From Rhodeus uyekii (Eukaryota > Chordata > Actinopteri > Cypriniformes > Acheilognathidae): a stretch of 64,000 nt of DNA. Below, piece after piece: positions 1 to 54,800 of this stretch. The notes under the pieces are model-generated. The model did no database searches. It was not told the DNA's origin and saw only the letters and a program-made list of their open reading frames with translations. The position numbers and the translations under genes were made by a program. The stretch spans positions 2,935,001 through 2,999,000 of the forward strand of contig JAWRVZ010000056.1 of the NCBI GenBank assembly GCA_037043235.1, read 5' to 3'. Each line of letters starts with the position of its first letter. The first letter of the stretch is position 1.

Positions 1-3000
1 ATGGTGAAGTCCAGCTTTTTGTCATCTGTTGCCCCGATAGCCTTCAGTCCTTGCTGGAAAATACCTCGCAATTTTGCATAATCTGGCTTGTCTGTGTATC
101 CGAGAGCCTTGACCTCTTGCATGAACTTCCCTATTTCCTCTGTAAATGGAAAAAGACATTAAGCACAACATTTAAATCTTAATGCAGATGGATTTATTCA
201 AACATAGCGATACAGCTGCACACTGTTAAAGACACTTCTGGGTCAATAAACAAACGAAAAGCAATTATGTGTGTGATTAAACTGAAGTTACTTGGACCCG
301 TCTCAAAGTTCATCTCAAACGAACACGAAGTAGTACGACATTAATAAGGTGCATGTGCACCTATGTTTGTGCGTTTAGCAGACAGAACAGTCCCTGTAGG
401 GCAGTGTCTTCACAGCAGACGCTCACACTTTAACCTTCAGGCTAAGTTTAGAGGAGAGGGGCTGACATTTGTCACTTTGTTCCTTATACTTCTCCGCTCA
501 CAAACTGTTGTTTACTGTCGGCTGCTAAAATAGTCACACCAAACAGAATTAGTCGTGATGGCCGTGCTAACAGTGCCGCCTCCCATCACCTCGGTGTTAT
601 GATGCGCCGTGTACGCACAAGACAACAGCCTGAGGAGGGATCTCGCCGTCTGCCGCGCGGCTGTCACAGGGCTTAAGAACTGCCATCACATCAGCGACTG
701 AGCAAAGGGAGCCAATGACATCTTTGATTTTTAAATGACACAAAGAAAGAACACCCTAAAGTTGTGCAAAAGTACAGAATGCCACACACTGACAGCAAAA
801 CTAGGCAATGCAGAGGTCGAGAACGAAGGGTGAAAAATAAGTTTGTTTAAAAACTTATTAATTTCACTTTTTTGTGATTGAGCGAGGTAGCTGATACAAT
901 GGTTACATGGACTTTTTTTTTGTTTTTGATTTACAAAAAAATGTCAGTAATTTGTTGAAAGATAATGTGCGTATACATACACACACACACACACAAATAT
1001 ATATACACATCTGCTCCAGTTTAAAGTTAGTGTGAGAAGTTACAGAAATTAGCACAGAGTTAATAGATTAGCTCTAATTAAGTCTAAATCACCAGGTCCA
1101 CACTAATTAACACGAGAAGAAGCCCTTGCGCTCTTGTTTGCGAATCAGAGCTCGAAAGTGCGTCATTCCAATTACAGCTTGGCAGACAAACAAAAAGTAT
1201 TACTGCAGAATTTACAGGTGCTTCTGCGGTCGTGACATGGCAAAACAAAAACAAAAAAGCTTAAATGCCATTTAGTTGTGAGAAACTGCTTAAGATTCAA
1301 GACTATTAACCTACTGTAATACAAATTATTGAATAGATTTTTAACAACCAGAGCGCTTTCATCTTTTTATATATATAAAAGCTTCTCCTATGAACTTGCT
1401 GTTTTTTCTCACCTGGTTTATTTTCTGAAGTGAAACAGCTTTTCAAGAACTCATCAATATTGTCTCTACACCTGAGGAGAAGCATATTTAAAAATGAATC
1501 AAACAACATCCTGGAAATAAATCGATTAGGATTAAATCTAACCCATTATTATTTGAATCCTTAAATTTGTTCCAAGTCAATTAAAATGAATTGGTTATAT
1601 TGAAGAGAGACTTTCTTTTTTTGTGCAAGTTAATATTCATTATAGCCAAAGGTAAAAAAAAAAAAAGGTAGATAACATCTTGGTTCAGAAAAGTAAAAAG
1701 TGAGGTTAAAGATACACACTTGAGTTTGGAGTCTCTGACATACAGTGGGTCCTGAAGTTTGTCCTCCCAGGGCAGACGGCCACAAAGCCACTGGATCATG
1801 CAGTAGCCCATGATTTCCAGGTCTGCTCTTCTTGACGGGGCTGAAATGTAATATTTTCCCCCACAGAGAGGAGCTCTTAAAAACATTAACAGCTACCTTT
1901 ATAGTATTGTATGCAAAGCATCATTACATCAACATTTACGTTATTTCTCTTCAGAATTTTCATGGCCATAGGAATTTGTCTAGTCTAAACTTAAAAGTGA
2001 TGGTTGTTCAATTTTTTTACCGACTCCTTTGTGGGCATCAATACTAGTGAACTCAATGGTCCCATCATGACATCTCTTTGGGTCTTCTTTGTACTCCTTT
2101 GGCACTCCTTCAGGAGAATATCTATAGGCCAATCCATAATCCACTAAATACACCTGAGTATAAAAAAATAAAAGTCAGTATCAAATACTTTCAGTATGAG
2201 TTGCATATAAAGTGACACCAACAGCGACAAACATCTCTAACTATTAAGAAAAACTACTTAAACTAAAATCATAATTTTTGTTTGTGCATTTATGCTTTGT
2301 ACACTGCATGACATAAATATCTGGACATGTTTACGTTTGGAGATCAAAATGTCTTATGTCTCGAAATGTCTGACAACTGTTTAACAGTTTGTAGTATGTT
2401 CAGCTATTTCACAGGAGTCCTTATTACTGTTTGTAGAGATGGTGTACAAATATAACACCACTTTAATGTTATGATATTAACATTCTTCCTTAATCTTCAA
2501 ATATTGCATATGTCCTGACACAAACAGAACAACAGAGCAGTTTGATTTATACTAGGATAGATCTGCATGATTAATTGTTAAAAGATTGCGCTTTCAATTG
2601 AAACACCCACACAATCTCATTCCTAACTGACAGCGATTTAACGGAGTCTATCAATTCTTTAACAAAATCACACTGGAATGTCTGTTTGTGCTGCCGCTGA
2701 GGTTGAGAGAGCAGTTATCATGCACAGTATAAGTATGAAACAGCTTCACTGTCTTTTCAGCCATACAGTTTCATTATATCGCTTACAAATATTTATATTA
2801 GTCTCAGAAGAACTGCGATAAAAGTTTATAGTTCGGATGTAAATACTGATATACCTGGGTCAGCCTTTCCCCTTTTATTTTTTTATATCTTTGCTCTTTT
2901 TATTATTTATACATTTATCGTATTTTTATTTTTTATTTGTGTGACATGTATTGTGGACGGCAAAGTATGAATTTCATTGTACAGGGAAACATGCTTTCTG

Positions 3001-6000
3001 TCTGTACATATGACAATAAACACTTTAAATCTGATGTCTATGGTAAATAGACAAAATGGACCAAATCACCTTTAGAAAGTAACTCGGTACTTCAAATAAC
3101 AATTGTATAGATTAAATCGTTATAATCGCCACCTGGTGGCAGCAAGTGACCATTAAAAAAAATGTCATTGAATCACTCATTCAAACAGTTTTTTAAATAA
3201 TTCATTCAGATTAAATATGTTTTAAATAGAGTGCAGCATTAACATTTTGTCAGAATCTCAAGTACTTTTGTTTAGTGTCTGTTCAAAATCATGAAAGAAA
3301 AGTGATCTCAGTTTGAAACAAAATAATCATAATAAATTCTGTGACTTTCAACTTAACCAGAATCATGAACAAGAATGAGACAAAGCCTTTTATTTCCAGT
3401 CTAATCTAAAGATCTGCATTTTATTGAACTTTCTTTTCAGGACGCTGGACAGAATTTGGTTTTTGCACCCTTGTCCATCCTTCACTTATGATGTGCATGT
3501 GTAATAAATATACCAGAAAACATTTTAAAAAGCTGCAAATGTCTTAAATTGTACATTCACAAAATAAAAAAATAAAAATCACAAAATCTTTTCCAAAATT
3601 TAAATTTGGAAAAGAAACTCAAAACCATTTAAGTGGTTACTGGTTGAACACCTGACTCGCAAAACTGTGTTAACGTTACTTTAGTAACAACTTGTGAGTG
3701 AAAGATTGATTTGAGTTTGAGTTTTTTGGAATCATTTGTTACACAAACCAGTTCATAAGAGTCACTTACATTCAGTGTCAATGGACTGGCCTATTATTAT
3801 TTAAAAAAAAAAAAACATGTTCCCATCACACAACAATACTTCAAATCTTTCCTATATTACCAGGCATTTCTATTATTTAGTTTACATCCGGTTCATTTCA
3901 GCGTCTGTATTTTTCCACACATTTATAACACAGAAATACACATTCAGAAGCAAAAAGAGAAAACTCAAGCAATTTAAAAAAAAAGATGCTCAGACTCACC
4001 AAGTAAGCAGCGACTAATCCCAAGAGGCCGAGTTTTAAATTGTGACTTTAAAAATAGCAGCTTAATAATACACCACTGATACATTATTAATCTTCAAATT
4101 AAATATTTGCCCCTGCCCAGCCCCCCAACCTTATTTGCTAGAGACAGCTTCAATACGGTCTCTAATCTCTCCAGTTTATGAGCCGCATTAAAAGCTTAAA
4201 TTGTTTAGCTTTTTTTACCACCCAAATCTCATTAACAGATGGTAAAAAATAAGACAAGTAGTTTCTTACATTGCAAATCACTGCTACTCCAATTAAAAGA
4301 AGTAGGAGCTCTGTATAGTCCTGCAGTCTACATCTCTACAGTTAGAGCTGTACAGCCATGGCAACAGAGATCTGCTAAACATGCGGAAGGCTTGAAACAA
4401 ACCTGATTGGGGTTGGTGTAGGACAGAAGAAGGTTGGAGGCTTTGATGTCTGCATGCACATATTCATGGTCATGGATGTACTCCAGAATGTCAAGCTAGA
4501 GATGAAAGATTTGTTAGGATGTGAGATTTCAGAATATAAGATTTCCTCCCACAGACTGCAATGCCACAGCTATAAAAACGGATTGCGCTTATTGACAAAT
4601 GTTGAATAATTATTAGCATATTTTCCTACAGAAGAGTAATCCCACCTATTTTAGAAATCCCAGCTATTATTATTTTGGTTGTGAAATAAATTGATCATGA
4701 AATATTAAAAAATGTCAAAGTAAAGTCCAAGACACTGTCATTTCAGCCAGCGAAACAAACATAACCAAGGTCAACTTGGAAGAAACCTACAAGTCTGAGG
4801 CCCAGCTGAAGAACCAGCTTCCTTGGAAATTTCTTTCCATTTCCCTCAAATGTCTTCTGCAGATCTGTTCCAAATCGATCCATGACCATAAATCTGTACC
4901 TGTCATGAAGATTAATGTGAAATCATTACATTTAAGAGGCTTTCTTGTGTGTTCAAAACATCAAAAACTTCATGAACATTTTACTAAAAACAAAATAACA
5001 TCTCACAAATGATTACATTATGTAATATTCCTACCTCTTACCACCTTTCTCATGAAAACCAGAGCCCCAATATTTTGGAACTCCCAAATAGTCAATTTTC
5101 CTTGACTTCATCCAAGCCCCAACTGAATCGACATATAAAACATTCTGTCACAAAAATGATTCGCAACACAAAAACTATTCCACTTCACAGAGAAATGAAG
5201 AAACACTACAAAGAGACATCAGCTCTAAAATTGAACGATTAAAGACGATCACACTAACAGTTAAACGCAATCACATGATCGATTCATAAAGTGGTTAAAT
5301 TATTCCAAAATGTATTCTTTAAACTTGTTGGTGCTCAAAGTAATATAAGAGTATTCATCGGGGACCAAACTGTGAGTGTGCCGCAAGGTAATCTGCTGGT
5401 GGGACAAATATTTACCAACATTACAATTTTCAAATGAATAAAACATGAGCATCCCTTAGTAATATAGCAGTTAATTGTCAAGGGAGACTGACATTTCGAT
5501 TGTTATTAAATAAAGCGCAATACTGTGGCCTTGGGGCAGCCATAAGAACCACCAAAGGCAGAGAGTTCTAGTTTGTCTGTCTCCATAAGGCACTCAATGG
5601 TGAGCTCAGAACTTTCTTTAATTAAAAGAGCTGCTCTTCGACTTTTTGTCAGTCTGGCTCATCATGCATATGAGAGCGTGTCTGCAGTCACAAGGGCATA
5701 CTTAGATCGGGTTTGGCAGCTCGCATGTAGAACTTCAGTTCAGAGAAGAGAGGGCCATTGTCACTTGGCTCCTGCAAGACAGTACAAAAAAAATTTATCA
5801 CTTTTGCAAAAATCTGTAAAATAATCTTTACATTATTTGTAAAATAATAGTGATGCTACTGATAAAATCGATCGATCCCCTAAAAAATAAGCACAAATAT
5901 AGCTGACATTTTAAAAACCCTGCAGAGGAAGAAAAAAATATATAATTGTCAAACGTATGTTATTTTGATTGATTTGTACACTTTCCTCAAAAAAACGTAA

Positions 6001-7225
6001 TTGGTACATAACTAGGGACCAACCAAATTCACGGGTAAAAATTCGCAATTTCACGGAAGGTTTTTTAAAAAACATTCGATTTCACGGAAAATTCACGGGT
6101 ACAATTTTTACTAGGCACCAATCACTGCAATCAGTCCATCTGCTGTCGCATCCGCTGTTTTGTATTCTAAAATACCACTTTTCGACTGTTCACATGTATT
6201 AAAAAACAACAAAAGAAAAAACAAAATACAACTACAACGCACGTAGCCACAGACTCCGCAATGCCACGTGACATTAATGAAATAGTTTACAGTTTTTCGT
6301 GGCCAAAACTTGGCCGACCAACGTGGTTGCTGACATATTCTGTAATTTTCTATATTTTCCGTTATTCCGGAAACGGAAATGAGATAGAAAAAAAGGCAAA
6401 ACAAAACTTGAACAAATAAATAAAGAAGTAAATGAATTGCCCTAAGTACGTTCAGCAAAACGTGCAAAGAAAATGAGTTTAAATGAAACAATTAGCATAA
6501 AAAGTTATCACAGTACTTCTGAACTCCCCCTTCAACAAAAATTAACACTATTTCACGCTTGTTGGGTGTTTTCACGGAAAGGGGCCGATTTCATGGAAAA
6601 TGTCACGGCCGTGAAATCGTGAATTTGGTTGGTCCCTATACATAACCATCCAAAAAAGCATGGTCATAAGTGTATGGCACATTTTTGTTATCCATCAGGC
6701 AATAATTGTATTGTTTAGTTTACTTAATAAATGTAATAATTGTCAAAAATAATATATTTATTTTTTATTATTCTCAGCCACCCAAATTCTTCTATTGATA
6801 AATAAAATGACACAAAAAATGCTGACCACCCAAACATCACAGGTATTCAAAAAAATTCAAACTATGGACATATACCTGCCACCAGCAAATGCAAAAAGAT
6901 ACAGTGTTCCTTACCACTTTAATGACATAAGGTGCATCAGCGCCAACAGATCCTGAAGAGTCTTCATCAGCTACAAGGATACATGACACATTTACATTTG
7001 AACAACTGATAAATAAGTCCAAATAAAGCATTAGAATGTCAGACATTTTTTAATCTTACCAAGATATAGCAGGCCAAAACCTCCCTGCCCAACGGACGAC
7101 CCAAGCTTCCATTTTTTCTTTGCGTTATCCGTCAGGATTTCTCCAGGTGGGAATTCTTCAGCCAGTTTCCTCTTGGCTGGAGCTCTCGCTTTCTTCACCA
7201 CAGCTGCCTTGGCCTTGGGTGGCAT
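1..7225 (-). CDS. vrk1: VRK1, vaccinia-related kinase 1 (10 coding exons, 3' end outside window)
   Basis: Nuclear Ser/Thr kinase of the VRK/casein-kinase-1 group; family members phosphorylate chromatin and nuclear-envelope proteins such as BAF/BANF1, histone H3 and p53. Coding exons read on the minus strand: 7225-7060, 6970-6915, 5771-5702, 5122-5035, 4899-4791, 4495-4403, 2153-2021, 1840-1720, 1471-1413 and 139-<1. All have AG/GT borders and the phases join without a break, giving ~344 residues of a protein that is ~396 in human. Visible motifs: basic N-terminus, glycine loop GQGGFG (~46-51), ATP-binding Lys in YVIKV (~73), catalytic HADIKASN (Asp ~179), metal-binding DYG in place of DFG (~199-201, normal for VRKs) and GYCMIQWLCGRLPWED. 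Human VRK1 has HGDIK where this has HADIK. The ATG at 7225 sits four bases after an acceptor, so the first exon is non-coding. The basic tail lies beyond base 1. Confidence 0.96.
154..1412 (-). other. vrk1: vrk1 last visible intron (139/1413)
   Basis: This intron separates the exons ending at 1413 and starting at 139. It is AT-rich, with a short (AC)n run at ~978-995. I see no coding or RNA gene in it. Confidence 0.6.
2860..3045 (+). repeat. Probable 3' fragment of a dispersed teleost repeat
   Basis: The end, with tgaatttcattgtacag followed by tgacaataaacactttaaat, resembles the 3' tail of retroposed repeats common in fish genomes (from memory). No TSD was identified. It lies in a vrk1 intron. 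Confidence 0.35.
3128..3145 (-). promoter_or_regulatory. CTCF-like motif in vrk1 intron
   Basis: The minus strand reads TGCCACCAGGTGGCG, one mismatch from the CTCF core CCACCAGGGGGCG. It is a single motif match with no other support. Confidence 0.3.
4403..4495 (-). CDS. vrk1: vrk1 catalytic-loop exon
   Basis: This 93-nt phase-0 exon encodes LDILEYIHDHEYVHADIK and then ASNLLLSYTNPNQ. It holds the catalytic Asp and Lys of the HxDxK loop. The acceptor reads tctag before CTTGAC and the donor reads CAG/gtttgt. It shows that the kinase is not obviously inactivated. Confidence 0.95.
6013..6638. mobile_element. hAT-like MITE with 20-bp TIRs and 8-bp TSD
   Basis: The left end reads TAGGGACCAACCAAATTCAC and the right end is its exact reverse complement. 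Both sides are flanked by the 8-bp direct repeat TACATAAC (6005-6012 and 6639-6646). An 8-bp duplication is the mark of hAT transposases. The 626-bp interior has no transposase-like frame, so it is non-autonomous. Internal copies of a cacgg/ccgtg motif near each end suggest subterminal repeats. It lies in the second coding intron of vrk1. Confidence 0.85.
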
Positions 7226-8606
7226 TTTGCTAAAGTATCAAACAAGAGAAACCCAAGCTTCATTACAACTGAATTTAAAACTAGTATTCAAGTTTGTACA
7301 ACATATCGTTCAAATTTGTATAATATATATTAATATTATATTTTAATATTATACAAAATAGTTTATATATAGTAATTTTTTTCTCGCATACTTGTGCTGT
7401 TTAAATGCGTTTGCGATGTTGCCTGCCTCAGTGCATAACTTACACTTCACAGGTATATTCTCCATCAGTAAATGTCAGAAGGTGATGTAAATATTTCAAT
7501 TTTTGCTGTCAGGAATGGATGATCTTTATGCAAGCGTGTCTCCGCTAAACTTGAAGTGAACGAGCGCCAACGCATGCATTGCATAAACTACATGGTTACA
7601 TTCACCATATTCATTTTCATAGCCTTCAAAACGAGGACAACATTGGGCAGGATGTGAAATTATTACTTTTAAATAAATACAGAATCTATTTGTAGTCAGA
7701 TAAATAAAAAAAATAAAAAGTAGAAAACACCAAGCTATACTATTTATCATCATGCAGACAACAAAAACTTTTCTTGGTCTGTATCGCCCACCCCTACTAA
7801 TGGATATTGCTTTTATTGCTTTATTTCTCATTTTTCACTACATTGTTATACAGAGATAGTGAATCGTTGAAGACTAAAGATCTAAATAAATATTTAATTC
7901 TATGACTTTCACAGACCTGGAAATTAAACTGACATGTCTATATTTCTTATGAGTCTCTTCATCTCCTCATAAGATCACGGACATGGACATTTTAGTAACA
8001 CTGAGCTACTTTACTTACTTTCAGAGATACAGGCCTAATAATTCCAGTACATGTATATAAAAAAAACAAACAAAAAAAAAAACAAGCCTAGGGTGTGACT
8101 GACATAAAGGAGAGGGTTTCTGTCGTAATTACCGACTTATAAACTTTAGCTATATTGAATAGCCAGACTTTAAACATGACAGATTCATATAAGCACTATA
8201 AATAAATTAAGTTAAATAAATAAAAAAGATCAGTGACGACGTGTGTGTTATGTAGTTTCAATCTGTAGCCACTGATGTTGTTTGTTTCACTTTTATATTT
8301 AGAGGAAATACAGTCATTAATATCTTTCCGTGGTTTTATTTATTTTATTTTTTTACAAGTATTTAAGAGTGATAAAACATGAGGTTAATGTCCCACAGTA
8401 TTATCAAAGTAAGTGACGCTAAGTTATTTATATTGTATTCGGGGGAAACTGCGACTTAACAATTTCAACTCGCTATGCTAGCAGACTTAGCTGCTTTATT
8501 ACGGCTTTGTATCACAGCAGAGACAATGATTTGTACTCGTGATCTGCTAGAAAACACATTCCGATATGACGGTTTGTCAAAGCAGATCGAGAATATTCCA
8601 CTAACC
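7226..8606 (-). other. vrk1: vrk1 5' untranslated region and first intron (inferred)
   Basis: The coding ATG is preceded by only CAAA and then a pyrimidine-rich acceptor (…actttag, AG at 7231-7230), so transcription must start upstream. A donor GAAAG/gttagt at 8606/8605 lies just downstream of a promoter-like region, which makes ~8606-8660 a probable non-coding first exon with a ~1.4-kb intron. The intron is AT-rich and no other gene was seen in it. Exon limits are inference. Confidence 0.55.
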
Positions 8607-8757
8607 TTTCCGTGAGTAAGTGGCAGGTTGTAACAGCTCTTCCTCTCCAAAGTTCCCGCAAAACGGCTCTTCAGAGTGAAGTTCAGCGAACGCGATTGGC
8701 TAGAAAGAGAACTGCGCGCTTCATGGGTTTGCAATGCCTTTTGGGATACGTAGTTTT
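8606..8757 (-). promoter_or_regulatory. vrk1: Probable vrk1 promoter with CCAAT box and ZNF143-like site
   Basis: This short, CpG-richer patch stands out from AT-rich flanks. On the minus strand it carries a ZNF143/Staf-like motif at 8754-8736 (ACTACGTATCCCAAAAGGC, about 14 of 19 positions of the usual ACTACAATTCCCAGAATGC), then a CCAAT box (ATTGG on plus, 8695-8699), then a splice donor at 8606. This order fits a TATA-less housekeeping promoter. Confidence 0.5.
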
Positions 8758-8759
8758 AT

Positions 8760-9615
8760 TGAAAAATTGTTATGACTGCAAAATATTGTATCTATTGATT
8801 GCAGTGTTTCTTTTAATTTACCGAATGACTGTATTATATTGTCACTGTTAATGGTTTTGGAGGTGGCAAATGTATATATATTTATTGTCAATATGTAAAA
8901 TATATATTTTAATGCATTTACAATTATGTTTTAATTTGTATGGTATAATGTAATTTCATATTATATAAATAAAATACATATGAGTTTATCAAAACTAAAA
9001 TATTTTTAAAATAAGTTTTTAAATATTTTTAATAAACTTATTTTGTTTTAGTTGTTGTTGTTTATAGAGCATTTTTCATATATCTATTAGACCAATTTAT
9101 GTAGTGTAAACTTTGAGTTTGTCGTATTTTCCCATACTCTTACACATTTAATCTACAGTATATTTACAAGAACAGTATGTAACCATCAAAAAATATTTTA
9201 CCCTCTGTTTCCCCCTGTGCATATTTGATGTTGACTTATATAGAGTTCTACTAGCGTTGAGAGGCACATAATTCATGAATAATTGAGTATGTAATGTGGT
9301 ATCCTGTAACTGTTTTGTAGAAGTGCTATGCTGCGAGTTTAGGTTTTCTTTTGCCTAGTGACTATTAGGCTACAGAATAACGACGCAAGAATTGACAGAA
9401 GCAGATTTCAGAGGACATTTTATGGTTTGGTTTCTGCAGCAATAAGGGAAACATGATGTGTCCAGAGATGTTATCATATATGATGGATTTTATAGTTCAG
9501 AAGCCTGACGTCTGAGCTAATGGGATGTCTGACATAGAAGTACATGACATCAGAGCTACATATTGATGGAAATTTTGGTTAGTCAACTTTGTGGGACATC
9601 GCTCAATCCAGAACA
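8760..9615 (+). other. Intergenic region between divergent vrk1 and LRR genes
   Basis: The stretch is AT-rich. The promoter and any 5' UTR exon of the LRR gene should lie here or share the vrk1 promoter. I see no clear TATA box or CpG island close to 9616 and cannot place the transcription start. Confidence 0.4.
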
Positions 9616-51787
<42,172 letters not shown>

Positions 51788-51850
51788 AAGACATATAAGC
51801 ATAATAATTCTATGGCAAATAACGATAACCGTAAAACTCCAAATCCCTGT

Positions 51851-51856
51851 AATAAA
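51851..51856 (+). terminator. Polyadenylation signal AATAAA
   Basis: This canonical hexamer lies 64 bases after the stop codon of the PPP1R37-like gene and is the first one downstream. A very short 3' UTR is implied if it is used. Confidence 0.45.
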
Positions 51857-54800
51857 GTCGAAGCCTCTCTCCCTAATGAAACAGTGGCCCTCCTGCTGTT
51901 TCCTGCCTAATGTTCCCGCCGAGGCTTCCTCCACTTTCCATAAAGCAATTTTGCAAGCCCACTCCCAACGTGAATCATCTCGAAACGAAGAGAAGCCTCT
52001 CTCTCCATCTCTCCTCGTGTCCCCGGAGGGTGACGCTGACTAAATCTGTGTTGATACAGAGGTGTGCTCTAAATCCTGTTTGCTCGGGTTCCATCTCCTC
52101 TAATATTCACACTCGTGTATGAGGCCCCTTCCCTGCCTGCGTCTGCTAATGTAGCGCATCGTCGTCTGGATGACAAGACAACATCGACGAGCTCCTCGCA
52201 ATGTGTGGGAAGAAGAACATATGTTAAATTTAAGAAGCTGGGATTTACCTCTGCGCAGGTCTTAGTTTACATGCACTGCTCGACGCGAACCGACAACAAA
52301 GACGACTCGCCATTTCGAACGGTTTTACGTTGTGGATGCAGATGAAAAGGTGTTATATCTGAAAATATAGGCGGCTTTTGTGGAATTTGCATTAAATACC
52401 ATCTGCCGTGTCTTTAAATTCAAAGCAATTAAGAATATGTTTGGTAAATGAAAAACAATCTTTGTGAAATAAATGAGAGTTTGAACGGTGAGATTAAGTT
52501 TGTAAATTTGATTTGAATTTCCGTTAACATTTCCACACTATATAATTACAGTGTTTAAAAATAGGCTTGTTTTTGTGTGTGTCTGTGTGTAATCAATTAG
52601 ATTTAATTTTTCCAACACATGCCTTTCATTTATTACCAATTAATGCTGTTTACCTATTAATTATTCCAAAGAAAAACTTCAAACTGTAAAAAAATAAAAA
52701 TGCAACTGAAGATATTTTTATATATATATATTTAAAAAAAAAGAAACGTAATTAGAAATGTGAATTGTTCCACACACATTGCATATCAAAAACTACAGTA
52801 TTCTCACTCAGAGATTTGAATGCTTTTCTTGGCAAATCCCAAATTACTCAAAGATTTCTTGATTGACAGATGAGGGGGGATAACTGTATTTAGCCAGGGA
52901 CCATCTTTCCTCGTCTGGCGTGATTTGGGTCTCATGGAGGATTGGCCCCCCTGGTGTCTGCCCCCCTCCTCCTCTCGGCACGGGGCAGGGGCAGATTGAC
53001 AGAACAGCATGGGGGCAAGCGCCGCTGTGCCAACAGCCCCCCCACGCTCTACCTGATGTTTTTAACAAAGGCTTCCATCTCACCAACTCCGCTGCCGAAC
53101 ATCGCCCAGCCAGCTTCAACCCACCCCAGCTTTGGAACAAACAGACTTTGAAACCTGATCGCAAGGATGTTGGGAACAGATGCACAGACGCTGGGAATGA
53201 TGCGGCGTGTACGGCTGTACTCAAAGATAAAATGTCAAACATTTTTCAGTTGGAGCCCAAGAAATTGGACAGTTGTTAGTGAGCACCTGCTTGTATTTGA
53301 CAGGAGGATAATGGGGGCTTGTTTTCTATATATACAGTATATATACATATATAGTTTTAAGTTGATATAGTTTATATATATATAATATATATTATAGTTT
53401 AGTTTTCTCCTATGAGGGGCTAGTTCTCACACTTTTATTTAATTCAGGTTTATCTATGAAAGTCAATTTCTGTACAGGAACAAAAACTAAAATGTTGGCT
53501 AAATTAAATAAAAGGTGGCCCACTGTCAAGCAAAACAGTATTTTATTTTAAATATATATTATAATGTGAATATAATTTTTTATATAATTATATATATATA
53601 TTTTGGTATATATTTTATAATATACTATATTATAATATACTTGCACATAATTAGTTATACACTCTAATAACACAACTGAGATATGCTCAAATGTATGGGA
53701 GAGGCAAATTTATAACTATAGTATTTTGACTTTCAGTCCAACTCCATTAATAAAGCACATTGTTCTTACTGACCCCCTTCCAAGCTATCATCAATCACTG
53801 GAAAATTTCACTGACTTTCCAAAGGGACGATGTGAGGAGCACACACCGTCTGACGCACATTTCTTGGAGGTGTTCCCCCATTTTGATGAATTTCCGGCCT
53901 AGGCTCCCAGCATCCCTGCTGTATGTGTGGCTGCATCTCCTCCTTCCTCCTGTCAACATGATCCTGCGCACAAATCAGTCGCAGGGTGCACACTCGCCGG
54001 GTACCTTTCCGCACCTCGCCATGTCCTCTGGCCTCACCTGTTCCGTCTGTTTTATTTGTGAGCAACAGAACATATACAATTACTTCTCACAACATCTTTA
54101 ATTCCTATCACTCCTATATTGTTGCAGGAGGGAAGAATGGATCAATCTCTGCTTCATTCATTCTGTGAGAGATGCTAATAGTTAACATAGTAAACTAAGT
54201 TGTTGACATTCTAGGCTTTTTATGGGCAAAAACGAGATATATTGAACAAAACAACCGTAAGAATTATATGCATTTTACTTTTGCTTATGGTCTCCTACTT
54301 TGTCAGCATGAAAAGATCTTTCATTGTAGTTATCTAGAATATTATTTTGATACAAAGTTAGTTATAATCTCAGACTCTGCCCTGTAATCAATAAAAATAC
54401 ATTTTTCAGGCCCGCAAGTGAGTGCAGCCATGATAAATATTGGCAGACAAGAAAAATGTGTCATTTTTGTCAATTGAAGGGAACATAATGATATTCACAA
54501 GGAGACCCCCACTGCGACACAGACACAACTGTTCCTAAGCAACAAAACACTTTCCCCCCTCCAAATGCAGACAAGGTTTTGGATGACTGTTTGCAGCCAC
54601 AGATATTCAGACCTCCAATGTAGTGATGTGGGTAAACACAACTGTACAGACTTCTGTGCAGAAATTGACACATTTAGCTCTTGATGCGTCTATATCTATA
54701 AGCAATGATGGGGGTGAAAATCCTAACAGGCCCAAGAGTTTTGCACAGTAGTGTGTGTGTGTGTGTATATATTTATGTTATTAAAAAACAAACAAGCAAG

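Larger units (their letters stand above)
2154..4402 (-). other. vrk1: vrk1 intron, AT-rich
   Basis: This is the largest vrk1 intron in the window. It contains the repeat tail near 2.9-3.0 kb and the CTCF-like motif at 3.13 kb; the rest is AT-rich with nothing I recognise. Confidence 0.6.

Noticed and set aside
5035..5042. Earlier donor G/gtaaga for vrk1 exon 4 at 5042
   Set aside because: It breaks the frame with the next exon. The donor at 5035 restores HEKGGKRYRFMVMDRFG.
6111..6491. 126-residue minus-strand frame
   Set aside because: It lies wholly within the hAT-like MITE and resembles no transposase.
9589..9615. TTG at 9589 as the start of the LRR protein
   Set aside because: ATG at 9616 is in the same frame with A at -3, and the family gives no support for the extra nine residues.
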